Assembly: GCF_013328815.1 (NCBI RefSeq)
Contig: NZ_JABUHN010000017.1
Coordinates: forward strand, 1-57,048
Source: Tabrizicola fusiformis
GTDB lineage: Bacteria > Pseudomonadota > Alphaproteobacteria > Rhodobacterales > Rhodobacteraceae
Direction of reading: 5' to 3'
Length of the DNA stretch: 57,048 nt
Below are positions 27,250 to 35,306 of the stretch, one piece after another. Position 1 is the first letter of the stretch; the number at the start of each line of letters is the position of its first letter. The position numbers and the translations under genes were made by a program. A model generated the notes under the pieces. It did not search any database and had not been told where the DNA came from. It worked only from the letters and a program-made list of their open reading frames with translations.

Positions 27250-28470
27250 ATGAACAAGCCCATGAAACACGGCTACTGGGGCAATACCGTCGATTACCGC
27301 GAGATTCTGGCCAAGATCGCCGAAATCGGTCCCCAGCTTGAAGCGAATGCCCCCGCGGATGAGGCGGCGGGCGAGTTGACGCCCGAAAGCTTTGAACTGC
27401 TGCGCCCGCTGCGCATGTCGCACCTTTTGGCAACCGAAAAGCTGGGCGGCGCCCAGATGCGCCCGACCGAGGTGCTGCAACTGATCGAAGCCATCACCAC
27501 ATGGTCCGGCTCGGCTGGCTGGGTGTCGATGGTGCATTGCTGCATCGGGGCAATGTCGGCGGCCTTCCTGCCCGACAGCGCCGTGGACCGGCTGTTTGCG
27601 CCGGGCACCGAGAACCGCTTTTCCGGTCAGGGCGCCCCGCTGGGGATGCTGAAGCCGACCGAGGGCGGCTATACCCTGACCGGCAAGTGGAGCTATGGCT
27701 CGGGCTTCAGCCATGCCACTTGGTCGCATTCGGCCTGCTTCGTTGATGACGGCACCGGCAAACCGGCCAAGGATGCGGCGGGCAATGTCATTGTCATGTG
27801 CGCCCATGCGCCGATCCCCGAGCATAAGCAGCTTGGCAACTGGGATGTGCTGGGGCTGAAAGGCACCGGCAGCATCGACTATGCCGCCGAAGATGTCTTC
27901 ATTGCCGAGGATCTGGTCTTCCCAATCCTGACCGCACCGCCGCAGCGCCTGAAAGAGCTGTTCAGCCTTGGCATCGTCGGGCTGGCCGCCATTGGTCACA
28001 CCGGCTGGGCAATGGGCGCCGGGCGGCGGATGCTGGATGAGATTGCCAAATTCGCCCGCTCGAAATCCGGCCGCGCCGGGCTTCTGGGGGAAAGCGAAAA
28101 GTTCTGGTATGATTATGGCCGCGCCGAAGCCAGCTATCGCGCCGCCCGCGCCCTTGTGATGGAGGTCTGGGGCGAGATCGAGGCCACCGCCGAAGCCGGC
28201 ACCATGATGACCACCCGTCAGGTCAGCCTTGTCCACCTTGCCAAGGCGCAGATTCACGAAGTGGGCGTCGAGGTCTGCAACTTTGCCTATCGCGCTTCGG
28301 GCGGGGCCGGGCTGCGGGCGGGCGTGATCCAGCGCACCTTCCGCGACATGATGGTGGCGGCGAACCACTTCACCATCGCGCCGTCGATCGTCACCTCGGC
28401 GGGCCGCGAGATCGGCGGCCAGTGGACCGACCGGACGTGGCAGTTCTACGACCTGATCGAAAAGAAATAA
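27250..28470 (+). CDS. Two-component flavin-dependent aromatic hydroxylase, oxygenase component (acyl-CoA dehydrogenase fold)
   Basis: A 406-residue group D monooxygenase. It has the acyl-CoA dehydrogenase-like fold (LLATEKLGGAQMRPTEVLQLIEAITTWSGSAGWV; KWSYGSGFSHATW; KGTGSIDYAAEDVFI; ending RTFRDMMVAANHFTIAPSI). The acyl-CoA dehydrogenase catalytic glutamate region is replaced by the hydroxylase version. Similar proteins are HsaA and resorcinol hydroxylase GraA. With the flavin reductase 50 bp downstream and hydroxyquinol dioxygenase plus maleylacetate reductase in the same cluster, para-type hydroxylation of resorcinol or a phenol to hydroxyquinol is the likely job. The reading of the substrate is inferred. 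Confidence 0.8.
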   Translation: MNKPMKHGYWGNTVDYREILAKIAEIGPQLEANAPADEAAGELTPESFELLRPLRMSHLLATEKLGGAQMRPTEVLQLIEAITTWSGSAGWVSMVHCCIGAMSAAFLPDSAVDRLFAPGTENRFSGQGAPLGMLKPTEGGYTLTGKWSYGSGFSHATWSHSACFVDDGTGKPAKDAAGNVIVMCAHAPIPEHKQLGNWDVLGLKGTGSIDYAAEDVFIAEDLVFPILTAPPQRLKELFSLGIVGLAAIGHTGWAMGAGRRMLDEIAKFARSKSGRAGLLGESEKFWYDYGRAEASYRAARALVMEVWGEIEATAEAGTMMTTRQVSLVHLAKAQIHEVGVEVCNFAYRASGGAGLRAGVIQRTFRDMMVAANHFTIAPSIVTSAGREIGGQWTDRTWQFYDLIEKK

Positions 28471-28478
28471 TCCATGGC

Positions 28479-28504
28479 CCCGGGCCGGTTCACCCCGGCC
28501 CGGG
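28479..28504 (+). terminator. Strong hairpin between oxygenase and reductase genes
   Basis: A perfect 10-bp stem, CCCGGGCCGG (28479-28488) with CCGGCCCGGG (28495-28504), and a 6-base loop, followed by CCTTTC. It lies 9 bases after the oxygenase stop and 16 before the reductase start. It could be a partial terminator or an RNA stabiliser that lowers reductase relative to oxygenase. The short T run makes full termination doubtful. Confidence 0.55.
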
Positions 28505-28520
28505 CCTTTCGGAGAATACC

Positions 28521-29081
28521 ATGACCGGACAGCCCCTTTCCGCCGCCTTCCGCGAGGCGTTCCGCTGCCATCCTGCCGGGGTGGCGGTGATCACTGCCGA
28601 TCCGGGCGGCAGGCCGGTGGCGATGACGGTTTCCTCGCTGATCTCAGTCAGTGCCGAGCCGCCGACCGTGGCCTTTTCGCTGTCGTCGCGTTCCGGCTCT
28701 ACCGCGACCGTGCTTGAGGCGGGCGCGATGGTCATTCACCTGCTGCGCTACAGCGATCTTGCCGTGGCGCAACTGGGCGCCACCCCCGGCGCCGACCGTT
28801 TCGGGTCTGATATCGCATGGGAACGGCTGCCGGGCGGAGAGCCGCGCTATACCGATGTCGCCACATGGTTCCGCGCGCGGATCATCGGCACGCTGCCGGT
28901 GACGGGGGCAACCGTTGTGACCGCAGAACTGCTGGAAGGCGCCGCAGGGGCCCAACCCGGCGCGCCGGAACTGGAATCACTGATCTATCTTGACCGGCGC
29001 TGGCACCGTCTGCGCGAGCGGGCCGACGGCACGGCCAGCCTGACCCTGATGGATGCCGAATACCGCGATGTCTTCCGCTGA
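28521..29081 (+). CDS. Flavin reductase (partner of the flavin monooxygenase)
   Basis: A 186-residue flavin reductase-like domain protein. FRCHPAGVAVITADPGGRPVAMTVSSLISVSAEPPTVAFSLSSRSG is the FMN-binding split-barrel signature at residues 11-56. Members supply reduced FMN or FAD to two-component monooxygenases. The position after the oxygenase gene supports this. The ATG follows GGAGAATACC. Its 3' end overlaps the following GMC oxidoreductase gene by 14 bp. Confidence 0.85.
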   Translation: MTGQPLSAAFREAFRCHPAGVAVITADPGGRPVAMTVSSLISVSAEPPTVAFSLSSRSGSTATVLEAGAMVIHLLRYSDLAVAQLGATPGADRFGSDIAWERLPGGEPRYTDVATWFRARIIGTLPVTGATVVTAELLEGAAGAQPGAPELESLIYLDRRWHRLRERADGTASLTLMDAEYRDVFR

Positions 29082-30690
29082 ACCCGCTGCCGATTTCGGC
29101 AGCTATGATGTGGTGATCGTCGGCGCGGGATCGTCAGGCTGCGTGCTGGCCAACCGGCTGTCCGCCGATCCGCGCCGCCGCGTGTTGCTGATCGAAGCCG
29201 GGCGCAGCGACAATCACCCTTGGGTGCATATTCCGGTGGGCTATCTTTTCGCCATCGGCAATCCGCGTCTGGACTGGGGATTCAAGACGGCACCGGTCCC
29301 GGGGCTGAACGGGCGCAGCCTGCTTTATCCGCGCGGCAAGGTTCTGGGCGGCTGTTCCTCGATCAACGGCATGATCTACATGCGCGGACAGGCGCAGGAT
29401 TATGACGGCTGGCGCGATCTGGGCAATCCGGGCTGGGGCTGGTCGGATGTGCTGCCGCTCTTCCGCCGTTCAGAGCGCCATTTCGGCGCGGCAGATGCCG
29501 CGCATGGCACCGAAGGCGAGTTGCGGGTCGAGCAGCAGCGCCTGCACTGGCCGATCCTTGATGAGGTGGCCCGCGCGGCGCAGCAGATGGGCATTCCCGA
29601 AAGTGCCGATTTCAACGCGGGCGACAATGAGGGCGTGGGCTATTTCCCGGTGAACCAGCGGCGCGGCATCCGCTGGAACGCGCGCAAGGCGTTTCTTGAT
29701 CCGGCCCGCAAACGGCCCAACCTGCGCATTCTGACCGGCGCGCAGGTGCTGCGCCTGACGCTGGAGGGGCGGCGCGTGACGGGAGTTGTCTTCCGCGACC
29801 GCAGCGGCCTGCACCACGCCCGCGCCGGGCAAGAGGTGGTTCTGTCGGCGGGCGCCATCGGCACGCCGCAAATTCTGGAACTGTCCGGCATCGGCGCGCC
29901 GCAGATTCTGGGCGCTATCGGGGTTCCGGTGGCCCATGCCCTGCCCGGCGTGGGCGAGAACCTGCAGGACCATCTGCAACTGCGCACGATCTTTGCCATC
30001 TCTGGCGCACACACCCTGAACGACCGGGCGCGCAGCCTCTGGGGCAAGGCCGGGATCGCGCTGCAATATGCGCTGACGCAATCTGGCCCGATGGCGATGG
30101 CGCCCAGCCAGTTGGGCATCTTCACCCGCTCTGGCCCCGGTCATAACCGGGCCAATATCGAATACCATGTGCAGCCCCTGTCGCTGGACGCTTTCGGTCA
30201 GCCGCTGCACAAGACCCCGGCGCTGACGGTTTCGGTCTGCAACCTGCGCCCGACCTCCACCGGCGCGACCCATGCCGTCAGTGCCGATCCTTCGGCGGCG
30301 CCGTCGATCCAGCCGAACTATCTGGCGACCGAGGCCGACCGCAGCGTTGCCGCGGACAGCATCCGCCACGCCCGCCGTCTGATGGCCCAGCCGCATCTGG
30401 CCCGCTATGCCCCGACCGAGGTGAAGCCCGGCCCGGGACCGGAGGATGACGAAAGCCTTGCAAAGCTGGCCGGAGAGATCGGGACCACGATCTTTCACCC
30501 CGTCGGCACGGCAAAGATGGGGGATGACCCTATGGCGGTGGTGGATGCGCAATTGCGGGTCCACGGGCTGGCGGGGCTGCGGATCGCCGATTGTTCGGTG
30601 ATGCCGCAGATCGTTTCCGGCAACACCCATGCCCCCGCCGTGATGATCGGCGAGCGGGCGGCAGACCTGATCCGCGCCGCAACTTCATAA
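29068..30690 (+). CDS. GMC-family FAD oxidoreductase
   Basis: About 540 residues. The ADP-binding motif VVIVGAGSSGCVLANRLS is at the N-terminus, and the GMC signature GGCSSINGMIYMRGQAQDYD is at about residues 90-110. The second signature region is GAIGTPQILELSGIG. The C-terminal catalytic His is in TIFHPVGTAKMG, and a second His lies in SGNTHAPAVMIGERAAD. Relatives oxidise choline, alcohols or polyethylene glycol. The start MSSAEPAADF overlaps the flavin reductase stop; an ATG 15 bases earlier is also possible. It likely oxidises an alcohol group during preparation of the ring substrate. Confidence 0.87.
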   Translation: MSSAEPAADFGSYDVVIVGAGSSGCVLANRLSADPRRRVLLIEAGRSDNHPWVHIPVGYLFAIGNPRLDWGFKTAPVPGLNGRSLLYPRGKVLGGCSSINGMIYMRGQAQDYDGWRDLGNPGWGWSDVLPLFRRSERHFGAADAAHGTEGELRVEQQRLHWPILDEVARAAQQMGIPESADFNAGDNEGVGYFPVNQRRGIRWNARKAFLDPARKRPNLRILTGAQVLRLTLEGRRVTGVVFRDRSGLHHARAGQEVVLSAGAIGTPQILELSGIGAPQILGAIGVPVAHALPGVGENLQDHLQLRTIFAISGAHTLNDRARSLWGKAGIALQYALTQSGPMAMAPSQLGIFTRSGPGHNRANIEYHVQPLSLDAFGQPLHKTPALTVSVCNLRPTSTGATHAVSADPSAAPSIQPNYLATEADRSVAADSIRHARRLMAQPHLARYAPTEVKPGPGPEDDESLAKLAGEIGTTIFHPVGTAKMGDDPMAVVDAQLRVHGLAGLRIADCSVMPQIVSGNTHAPAVMIGERAADLIRAATS

Positions 30691-30713
30691 CGGAATGCGA
30701 TATTGATGCGCAG

Positions 30714-30739
30714 CCATCCGATCAACTTCGCCCATCCGA
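30714..30739. repeat. Direct repeat CCATCCGA x2 upstream of liv set 2
   Basis: Identical octamers at 30714-30721 and 30732-30739, spaced 18 bp start to start, in the 105-bp gap before the second LivG gene. A TAGGAT sequence follows at 30745. This could be an activator site for a separate promoter of liv set 2, or chance. Confidence 0.3.
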
Positions 30740-30795
30740 CAGCCTAGGATGCCGGCAAGAGGGCCCGCCGGGGAGGGTGGGCAAGAGGGGAACCC

Positions 30796-31515
30796 ATGGC
30801 GATCCTGTCACTACGGGGCGCGTCGAAAAGTTTCGGCGCGCTGAAGGTCACCGATGATGTCAGCTTTGACCTCGCCCCCGGCGAGGCTTTGGGCATCATC
30901 GGGCCGAACGGGGCGGGAAAGTCCACATTGTTCAACCTGATCACCGGCAACCTGCGCCCCGATGCCGGGCGGGTGTTTCTGGACGGGCGCGACGTGACCA
31001 CCGAAACCCCGATGCAACGTTGCGCCAGCGGCATCGGCCGGTCGTTCCAGATTCCGCAGCCGTTCGACCATCTGTCGGTTTACGAAAACCTGTTGGTCGC
31101 GGCGCGCTTTGGCGGCGGGCTGTCGGCCAGTGCCGCACCCGATGCCTGCATGGATATCCTGCGCCGCACCGGGCTGGCGCAGGTGGCCGACCGCAAGGCG
31201 GGGGGGCTGCCGCTTCTCAGCCGCAAGCGGCTGGAACTGGCGCGGGCGATGGCGACGCAGCCGCGGGTAATCCTGCTCGATGAAATCGCGGGCGGGCTGA
31301 CCGATGGCGAATGCGGCGAACTCGTCGCCACCATCCGGGCAATCCATGCCGAAGGCACGGCGATCATCTGGATCGAGCATGTGCTGCACGCGCTGACCGC
31401 CGTCGTCTCGCGCCTGATGGTGCTGAACTTTGGCAAGATGCTGATGATCGGCGCCCCCGATGCGGTGATGGCCGCGCCGCAGGTGCGCGAGATCTATCTG
31501 GGGATCGAGGCATGA
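30796..31515 (+). CDS. Branched-chain-type ABC transporter ATP-binding protein, LivG-like (set 2)
   Basis: A 239-residue ATPase. SKSFGALKVTDDVSFDL, Walker A GPNGAGKST, GRSFQIPQPFDHLSVYENL and Walker B VILLDEIAGGLTDGE match the LivG gene at 22040 motif for motif, including the unusual LPLLSRKRLELARAM in place of the signature. The start follows GAGGGGAACCC. It overlaps the next gene by 4 bp. The set has no binding-protein gene of its own adjacent. Confidence 0.88.
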   Translation: MAILSLRGASKSFGALKVTDDVSFDLAPGEALGIIGPNGAGKSTLFNLITGNLRPDAGRVFLDGRDVTTETPMQRCASGIGRSFQIPQPFDHLSVYENLLVAARFGGGLSASAAPDACMDILRRTGLAQVADRKAGGLPLLSRKRLELARAMATQPRVILLDEIAGGLTDGECGELVATIRAIHAEGTAIIWIEHVLHALTAVVSRLMVLNFGKMLMIGAPDAVMAAPQVREIYLGIEA

Positions 31516-32225
31516 GCGCGCTTCTCGAAATCAGCGGGTTGACCGCGCATTACGGGGATTTTCAGGCGCTGTTCGGCGTCGATCTGGCGCTTGAGGCGGG
31601 CCAGACCGTGGCGATCATCGGCGCCAACGGCGCGGGAAAGACCACGCTGATGCGCGCCATCACCGGCATCGCCAAGGTGACCGCAGGCAGCATCCTGTTG
31701 AATGGGGCCGAGATGTCGCGCCGCGCCGCGCCCGACATTCTGACGGCAGGCATCGCCATGGTGCCCGAGGGGCGCAAGCTCTTCCCCAGCCTGACGGTTG
31801 AGGAAAACCTGCGGATCGGCGCCCATGCCCGGCAGGGCAACGGCTTCTGGACGCTGGAACGGCTTTATACCCTGTTCCCCATCCTGCGCGAACGGCGCGA
31901 CCATCCGGGCACCGCTCTTTCCGGCGGGCAGCAGCAGATGGTGGCCATCGGGCGGGCGCTGATGTCGAACCCCACGGTTCTTCTGTGCGACGAACTCAGC
32001 CTTGGTCTTGCCCCGGTGGTGATCCGCGAGATTTACGCCGCCTTCCCGACCATCCGCGAAAGCGGCACCTCGATCATCGTGGTCGAGCAGGACATCGGGC
32101 AGGCTTTGAAGGTGGCCGACCATGTGCATTGCATGATGGAAGGGCGCGTCACCCTGTCGGGCCGCCCGGCAGACCTCAGCCGCGAGGCCATCCATGACGC
32201 CTATTTCGGAGTGAACCACGCATGA
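31512..32225 (+). CDS. Branched-chain-type ABC transporter ATP-binding protein, LivF-like (set 2)
   Basis: A 237-residue ATPase. HYGDFQALFGVDLAL, Walker A GANGAGKTT, AIAMVPEGRKLFPSLTVEENL (beginning at about residue 75), signature LSGGQQQMVA and Walker B VLLCDELSLGLAP are present. The C-terminal block CMMEGRVTLSGRP matches the set 1 LivF almost exactly, showing recent common origin. ATGA overlaps exist at both ends. Confidence 0.9.
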   Translation: MSALLEISGLTAHYGDFQALFGVDLALEAGQTVAIIGANGAGKTTLMRAITGIAKVTAGSILLNGAEMSRRAAPDILTAGIAMVPEGRKLFPSLTVEENLRIGAHARQGNGFWTLERLYTLFPILRERRDHPGTALSGGQQQMVAIGRALMSNPTVLLCDELSLGLAPVVIREIYAAFPTIRESGTSIIVVEQDIGQALKVADHVHCMMEGRVTLSGRPADLSREAIHDAYFGVNHA

Positions 32226-33085
32226 TCTGGCTGGACACTCTGATACAGGGCATCCTGTTGGGCGGACTATATGCGCTGTTTGCGGCGGGACTGTCGCTGG
32301 TCTTCGGGATCATGCGGCTGGTCAATCTGGCGCATGGCGATCTGATCGTGCTGGGGGCCTATCTGATCCTGGGGCTGGGCACGGCAACCGGGCTGCATCC
32401 GTTCCTGGCGGCGGCGCTGGCGCTGCCCTTGATGTTCGCACTGGGCTGGGCGCTGCAAAGCGCGCTGCTGAACCGGGTGCTGGGCGACGATATTCTGCCG
32501 CCGCTTCTTGTCACCTTCGGCCTGTCGGTGGTGATCCAGAATGCCCTGCTGATGGGCTTTTCCGCCGACAGCCGCAAATTGCCCATCGGCCCGATCGAGG
32601 CGCAATCGCTGCCCCTCGGCCCGGTCACAGTTGGCGCGATGCCGCTGATCACCTTTGGCTCTGCCATTGTGGTGATCCTTGGGCTGAACTGGCTGTTCTA
32701 TCATACGGCCCTTGGCCGGGCCTTTCGTGCCACTTCGGACGATCCGGTGACGGCGCAGCTTATGGGCATCCGGCCCCGGCGCATCTTTGCCGTGGCGACC
32801 GGCATTGCGATGGTCGTGGCCACGATTGCAGCACTTTATCTGGGGGCGCGGGCAAACTTCGATCCCGCCATCGGCCCGGCCCGCCTGCTTTACGCCTTTG
32901 AAGCCGTGATCATCGGCGGGCTGGGCAGCCTGTGGGGCACACTGGCAGGCGGGCTGGTGATTGGTGTCGCGCAAGCGATGGGCGCCGCCATCAACCCCGA
33001 GTGGCAGATTCTGGCGGGCCACCTTGCCTTTGTCGCGGTGCTGCTGGTGCGGCCGCGCGGCCTCTTCCCCCGCGCGAATGACTGA
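32222..33085 (+). CDS. Branched-chain-type ABC transporter permease, LivH-like (set 2)
   Basis: A 287-residue permease. QGILLGGLYALFAAGLSLVFGIMRLVNLAHGDL at the N-terminus and AFEAVIIGGLGSLWGTLAGGLVIG near the C-terminus are standard LivH blocks. It overlaps LivF by 4 bp and is followed by LivM after 12 bp. It is the paralogue of the LivH at 23516. Confidence 0.9.
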   Translation: MIWLDTLIQGILLGGLYALFAAGLSLVFGIMRLVNLAHGDLIVLGAYLILGLGTATGLHPFLAAALALPLMFALGWALQSALLNRVLGDDILPPLLVTFGLSVVIQNALLMGFSADSRKLPIGPIEAQSLPLGPVTVGAMPLITFGSAIVVILGLNWLFYHTALGRAFRATSDDPVTAQLMGIRPRRIFAVATGIAMVVATIAALYLGARANFDPAIGPARLLYAFEAVIIGGLGSLWGTLAGGLVIGVAQAMGAAINPEWQILAGHLAFVAVLLVRPRGLFPRAND

Positions 33086-33097
33086 GGAGACCGGACC

Positions 33098-34111
33098 ATG
33101 CGGCAAAAGCTGACCATCCCCCTGTTCCTCGCGCTGCTGGCGGTCATGGCCCTTGTGCCACTGATCGGGTCGCGCGCTTTGGTGCAAGAGCTGTTCATGG
33201 TGCTGTGCCTTCTGGTGCTGGCGCTGAACTGGAACATGCTGGCGGGGTTTGCGGGGCTGATGTCGGTCGGCCAGCAATTGTTCGTCGGCGTCGGCGGCTA
33301 TGCGATGTTTGCTGCCGTGATCCTGTGGGGGATGGACCCCTTGGCGGGGGTGCTGATCGGCGGGGTCACGGCGGCGGCAATATCGGTTCCCGTGGCGTTT
33401 TTCGCCTTCCGGCTGAACGGCGCCTATTTCGCCATCGGCACCTGGGCGGTTGCCGATATCGCAAGGCTGGCCTTTGGTCAGTGGAAGGCGCTGGGCGGCG
33501 GCACCGGCACCTCGCTGCCCAAGGGCGCCGCGCAGGACATGGCGGGCGTCGTGCCGATCCGGGCGCTCTTGGATGTGTCCAAGGCGGCGGCGGTGGATGT
33601 AATGACCTATTGGTTGGCGCTGGCACTGGCGGCGGTGATGCTGGCGGCAAGCTGGGTCTTCCTGCGTTCCCGCATGGGGCTGGGGTTGCAGGCGGTGCGC
33701 GACAATCCGGTCGCCGCCCGTTCGGTGGGGGTGGACCCGACCCGGCTCAAGGCGCTGGTCTTCGTGCTGACCGCCTTTGGCACCGGGCTTGCCGGCGGGC
33801 TGATCTTCATCCAGATCGGCCGCATCTCGCCCGATGCCGCGTTTTCGCTCTTGGACTGGACCGCCTTCGTCATCTTCGTCGTGGTGATCGGCGGCATCGG
33901 CACCCTGCCCGGCCCGGTGATCGGCGTGCTGGTGTTCTATGCGCTGGAACAACTGCTGGCCGACTACGGCACGGTTTATCTGATCGTTCTGGGGCTGATC
34001 GGCATCGCGGTGATGCTGTTCGCGCGGCGCGGCCTCTGGGGCACCTTCCTGTCGCGCAGCGGGTTTGACCCGCTCCCTCTTGGGCATTCCGCGCCCAAAT
34101 CCGCCACCTGA
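33098..34111 (+). CDS. Branched-chain-type ABC transporter permease, LivM-like (set 2)
   Basis: A 337-residue permease. NWNMLAGFAGLMSVGQQLFVGVGGYAMF is the LivM block and AVRDNPVAARSVGVDPTRLK the conserved loop. It has about nine membrane helices. The next gene, hydroxyquinol 1,2-dioxygenase, begins 18 bp downstream with its own ribosome binding site, which places transport and ring cleavage in one transcript. That supports an aromatic ligand. Confidence 0.9.
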   Translation: MRQKLTIPLFLALLAVMALVPLIGSRALVQELFMVLCLLVLALNWNMLAGFAGLMSVGQQLFVGVGGYAMFAAVILWGMDPLAGVLIGGVTAAAISVPVAFFAFRLNGAYFAIGTWAVADIARLAFGQWKALGGGTGTSLPKGAAQDMAGVVPIRALLDVSKAAAVDVMTYWLALALAAVMLAASWVFLRSRMGLGLQAVRDNPVAARSVGVDPTRLKALVFVLTAFGTGLAGGLIFIQIGRISPDAAFSLLDWTAFVIFVVVIGGIGTLPGPVIGVLVFYALEQLLADYGTVYLIVLGLIGIAVMLFARRGLWGTFLSRSGFDPLPLGHSAPKSAT

Positions 34112-34129
34112 CCTGTCGAGGAGACCACA

Positions 34130-34966
34130 ATGAGCTATTTCACCGAAGCCAGTTCTGTCGAGACGGTCAACGGCCGGATGGGCGCCGATACCGACCCGCG
34201 CCTGAAACAGGTGATGTCCAGTCTGGTGCAGCATCTGCATGCCTTCATCAAGGATGTCGGCCTGACGCAGGAAGAATGGGAATACGGCATCGGCTTTCTG
34301 ACCCGCACCGGCCAGATGTGTTCGGGCGAACGGCAGGAGTTCATCCTTTTGTCCGATACGCTGGGCGTGTCGATGCTGGTGGATGCCATCAATAACCGCC
34401 GCCCGGCGGGGGCCACGGAAAACACCGTCTTTGGCCCGTTCCACGTCGATGATGCCCCGATCCGTGCGATGGGCGACAACATCAGCCTCGACGGCAAGGG
34501 CGAAAGCTGCCTGTTCGAGGGCCGGGTGCTGGACCTTGACGGCAAGCCGATTGCCGGGGCCACGGTCGATGTCTGGTCGGACAATGCCGATGGCTTCTAT
34601 GACGTGCAGCAGCCGGGCATTCAGCCGAAGTGGAACAACCGGGGCCGCTTCATCACCGGGGCCGATGGCACCTATGCCTTCCGTGGCATCAAGCCGGTCA
34701 GCTATCCGATCCCCGATGACGGCCCGGTCGGGCAGATGCTGGGCCATCTGGGCCGCCATCCCTATCGGCCCGCCCATATGCACTATCTCGTCACGGCGCC
34801 GGGGTATCAGAAGCTGGTGACGCATACCTTTGTCGGCGGTGATACCTACCTGACCTCGGATGCGGTGTTCGGTGTGAAGAACACGCTGGTCGCCCCGTTT
34901 GACCGGGTCGAGGGCGGGCAGACCCTGTGGCACTCGCCCTTCGATTTCACTCTGGTTCCGCTCTGA
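34130..34966 (+). CDS. Hydroxyquinol 1,2-dioxygenase
   Basis: A 278-residue intradiol dioxygenase with ligands Tyr157 (GFYDVQQPG), Tyr192 (PVSYPIPDDG), His216 and His218 (RPAHMHYLV). The segments NNRRPAGATENTVFGPFHV, WSDNADGFYDVQQPGIQPKWNNRGRF and DDGPVGQMLGHLGRHPYRPAHMHY are diagnostic of the hydroxyquinol group rather than CatA. It converts benzene-1,2,4-triol to maleylacetate, which the reductase at 36348 reduces. The ATG follows GAGGAGACCACA. Confidence 0.93.
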   Translation: MSYFTEASSVETVNGRMGADTDPRLKQVMSSLVQHLHAFIKDVGLTQEEWEYGIGFLTRTGQMCSGERQEFILLSDTLGVSMLVDAINNRRPAGATENTVFGPFHVDDAPIRAMGDNISLDGKGESCLFEGRVLDLDGKPIAGATVDVWSDNADGFYDVQQPGIQPKWNNRGRFITGADGTYAFRGIKPVSYPIPDDGPVGQMLGHLGRHPYRPAHMHYLVTAPGYQKLVTHTFVGGDTYLTSDAVFGVKNTLVAPFDRVEGGQTLWHSPFDFTLVPL

Positions 34967-34973
34967 GGCCGCA

Positions 34974-35306
34974 ATGCCAAATGTGAAGCTTTTCGTCGAT
35001 GAGGCGCGCTATCCTTCGGTCAGGCAGGGCCTTGCGGCCCTGCTTCCCGAGTTACGCGACATGCTCTGCGCCACGCTGGCGGTGGATCATGCCGCCTGTC
35101 AGTTCGCCGTGATCCCCGTCATGGGCCTGCCGGACCAGCCGCAGATCAACGCCGAATTGCATCTTTTGCCACGCAGCGAACGCACGCCGCAGGTGCTGCG
35201 CGCCGCGGCCGAGGCGCTGCGTGACAGGCTGCAGGCGGAAACCGGGCTGCACGCCGCTGTGCGGATCGCGGCGCTGGACCCGGGCAGCTATATCGCGCTG
35301 AAATAG
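34974..35306 (+). CDS. Small tautomerase-superfamily-like protein (110 aa)
   Basis: A 110-residue protein starting MPNVKLFVDE. After removal of Met, Pro would be N-terminal, as in tautomerases where Pro1 is the catalytic base. The rest fits a beta-alpha-beta repeat (RQGLAALLPELRDMLCATLAVDHAACQFAVIPV). It follows hydroxyquinol dioxygenase by 7 bases. A role in keto-enol conversion of maleylacetate or a hydroxymuconate-like isomer is plausible but not shown. It ends directly against the stop of the convergent LysR gene. Confidence 0.6.
   Translation: MPNVKLFVDEARYPSVRQGLAALLPELRDMLCATLAVDHAACQFAVIPVMGLPDQPQINAELHLLPRSERTPQVLRAAAEALRDRLQAETGLHAAVRIAALDPGSYIALK

Noticed and set aside
30714-30739. 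Direct repeat CCATCCGA as a firm activator site
   Set aside because: Two octamers are weak evidence and the motif is not seen at the other operon promoters. It is kept only as a low-confidence repeat.
32267-34933. Very long open frame on the minus strand opposite LivH, LivM and hydroxyquinol dioxygenase
   Set aside because: It is antisense to three clearly recognisable genes and its product is His/Arg/Gln/Asp-rich without domains, the usual shadow of GC-rich codon bias.
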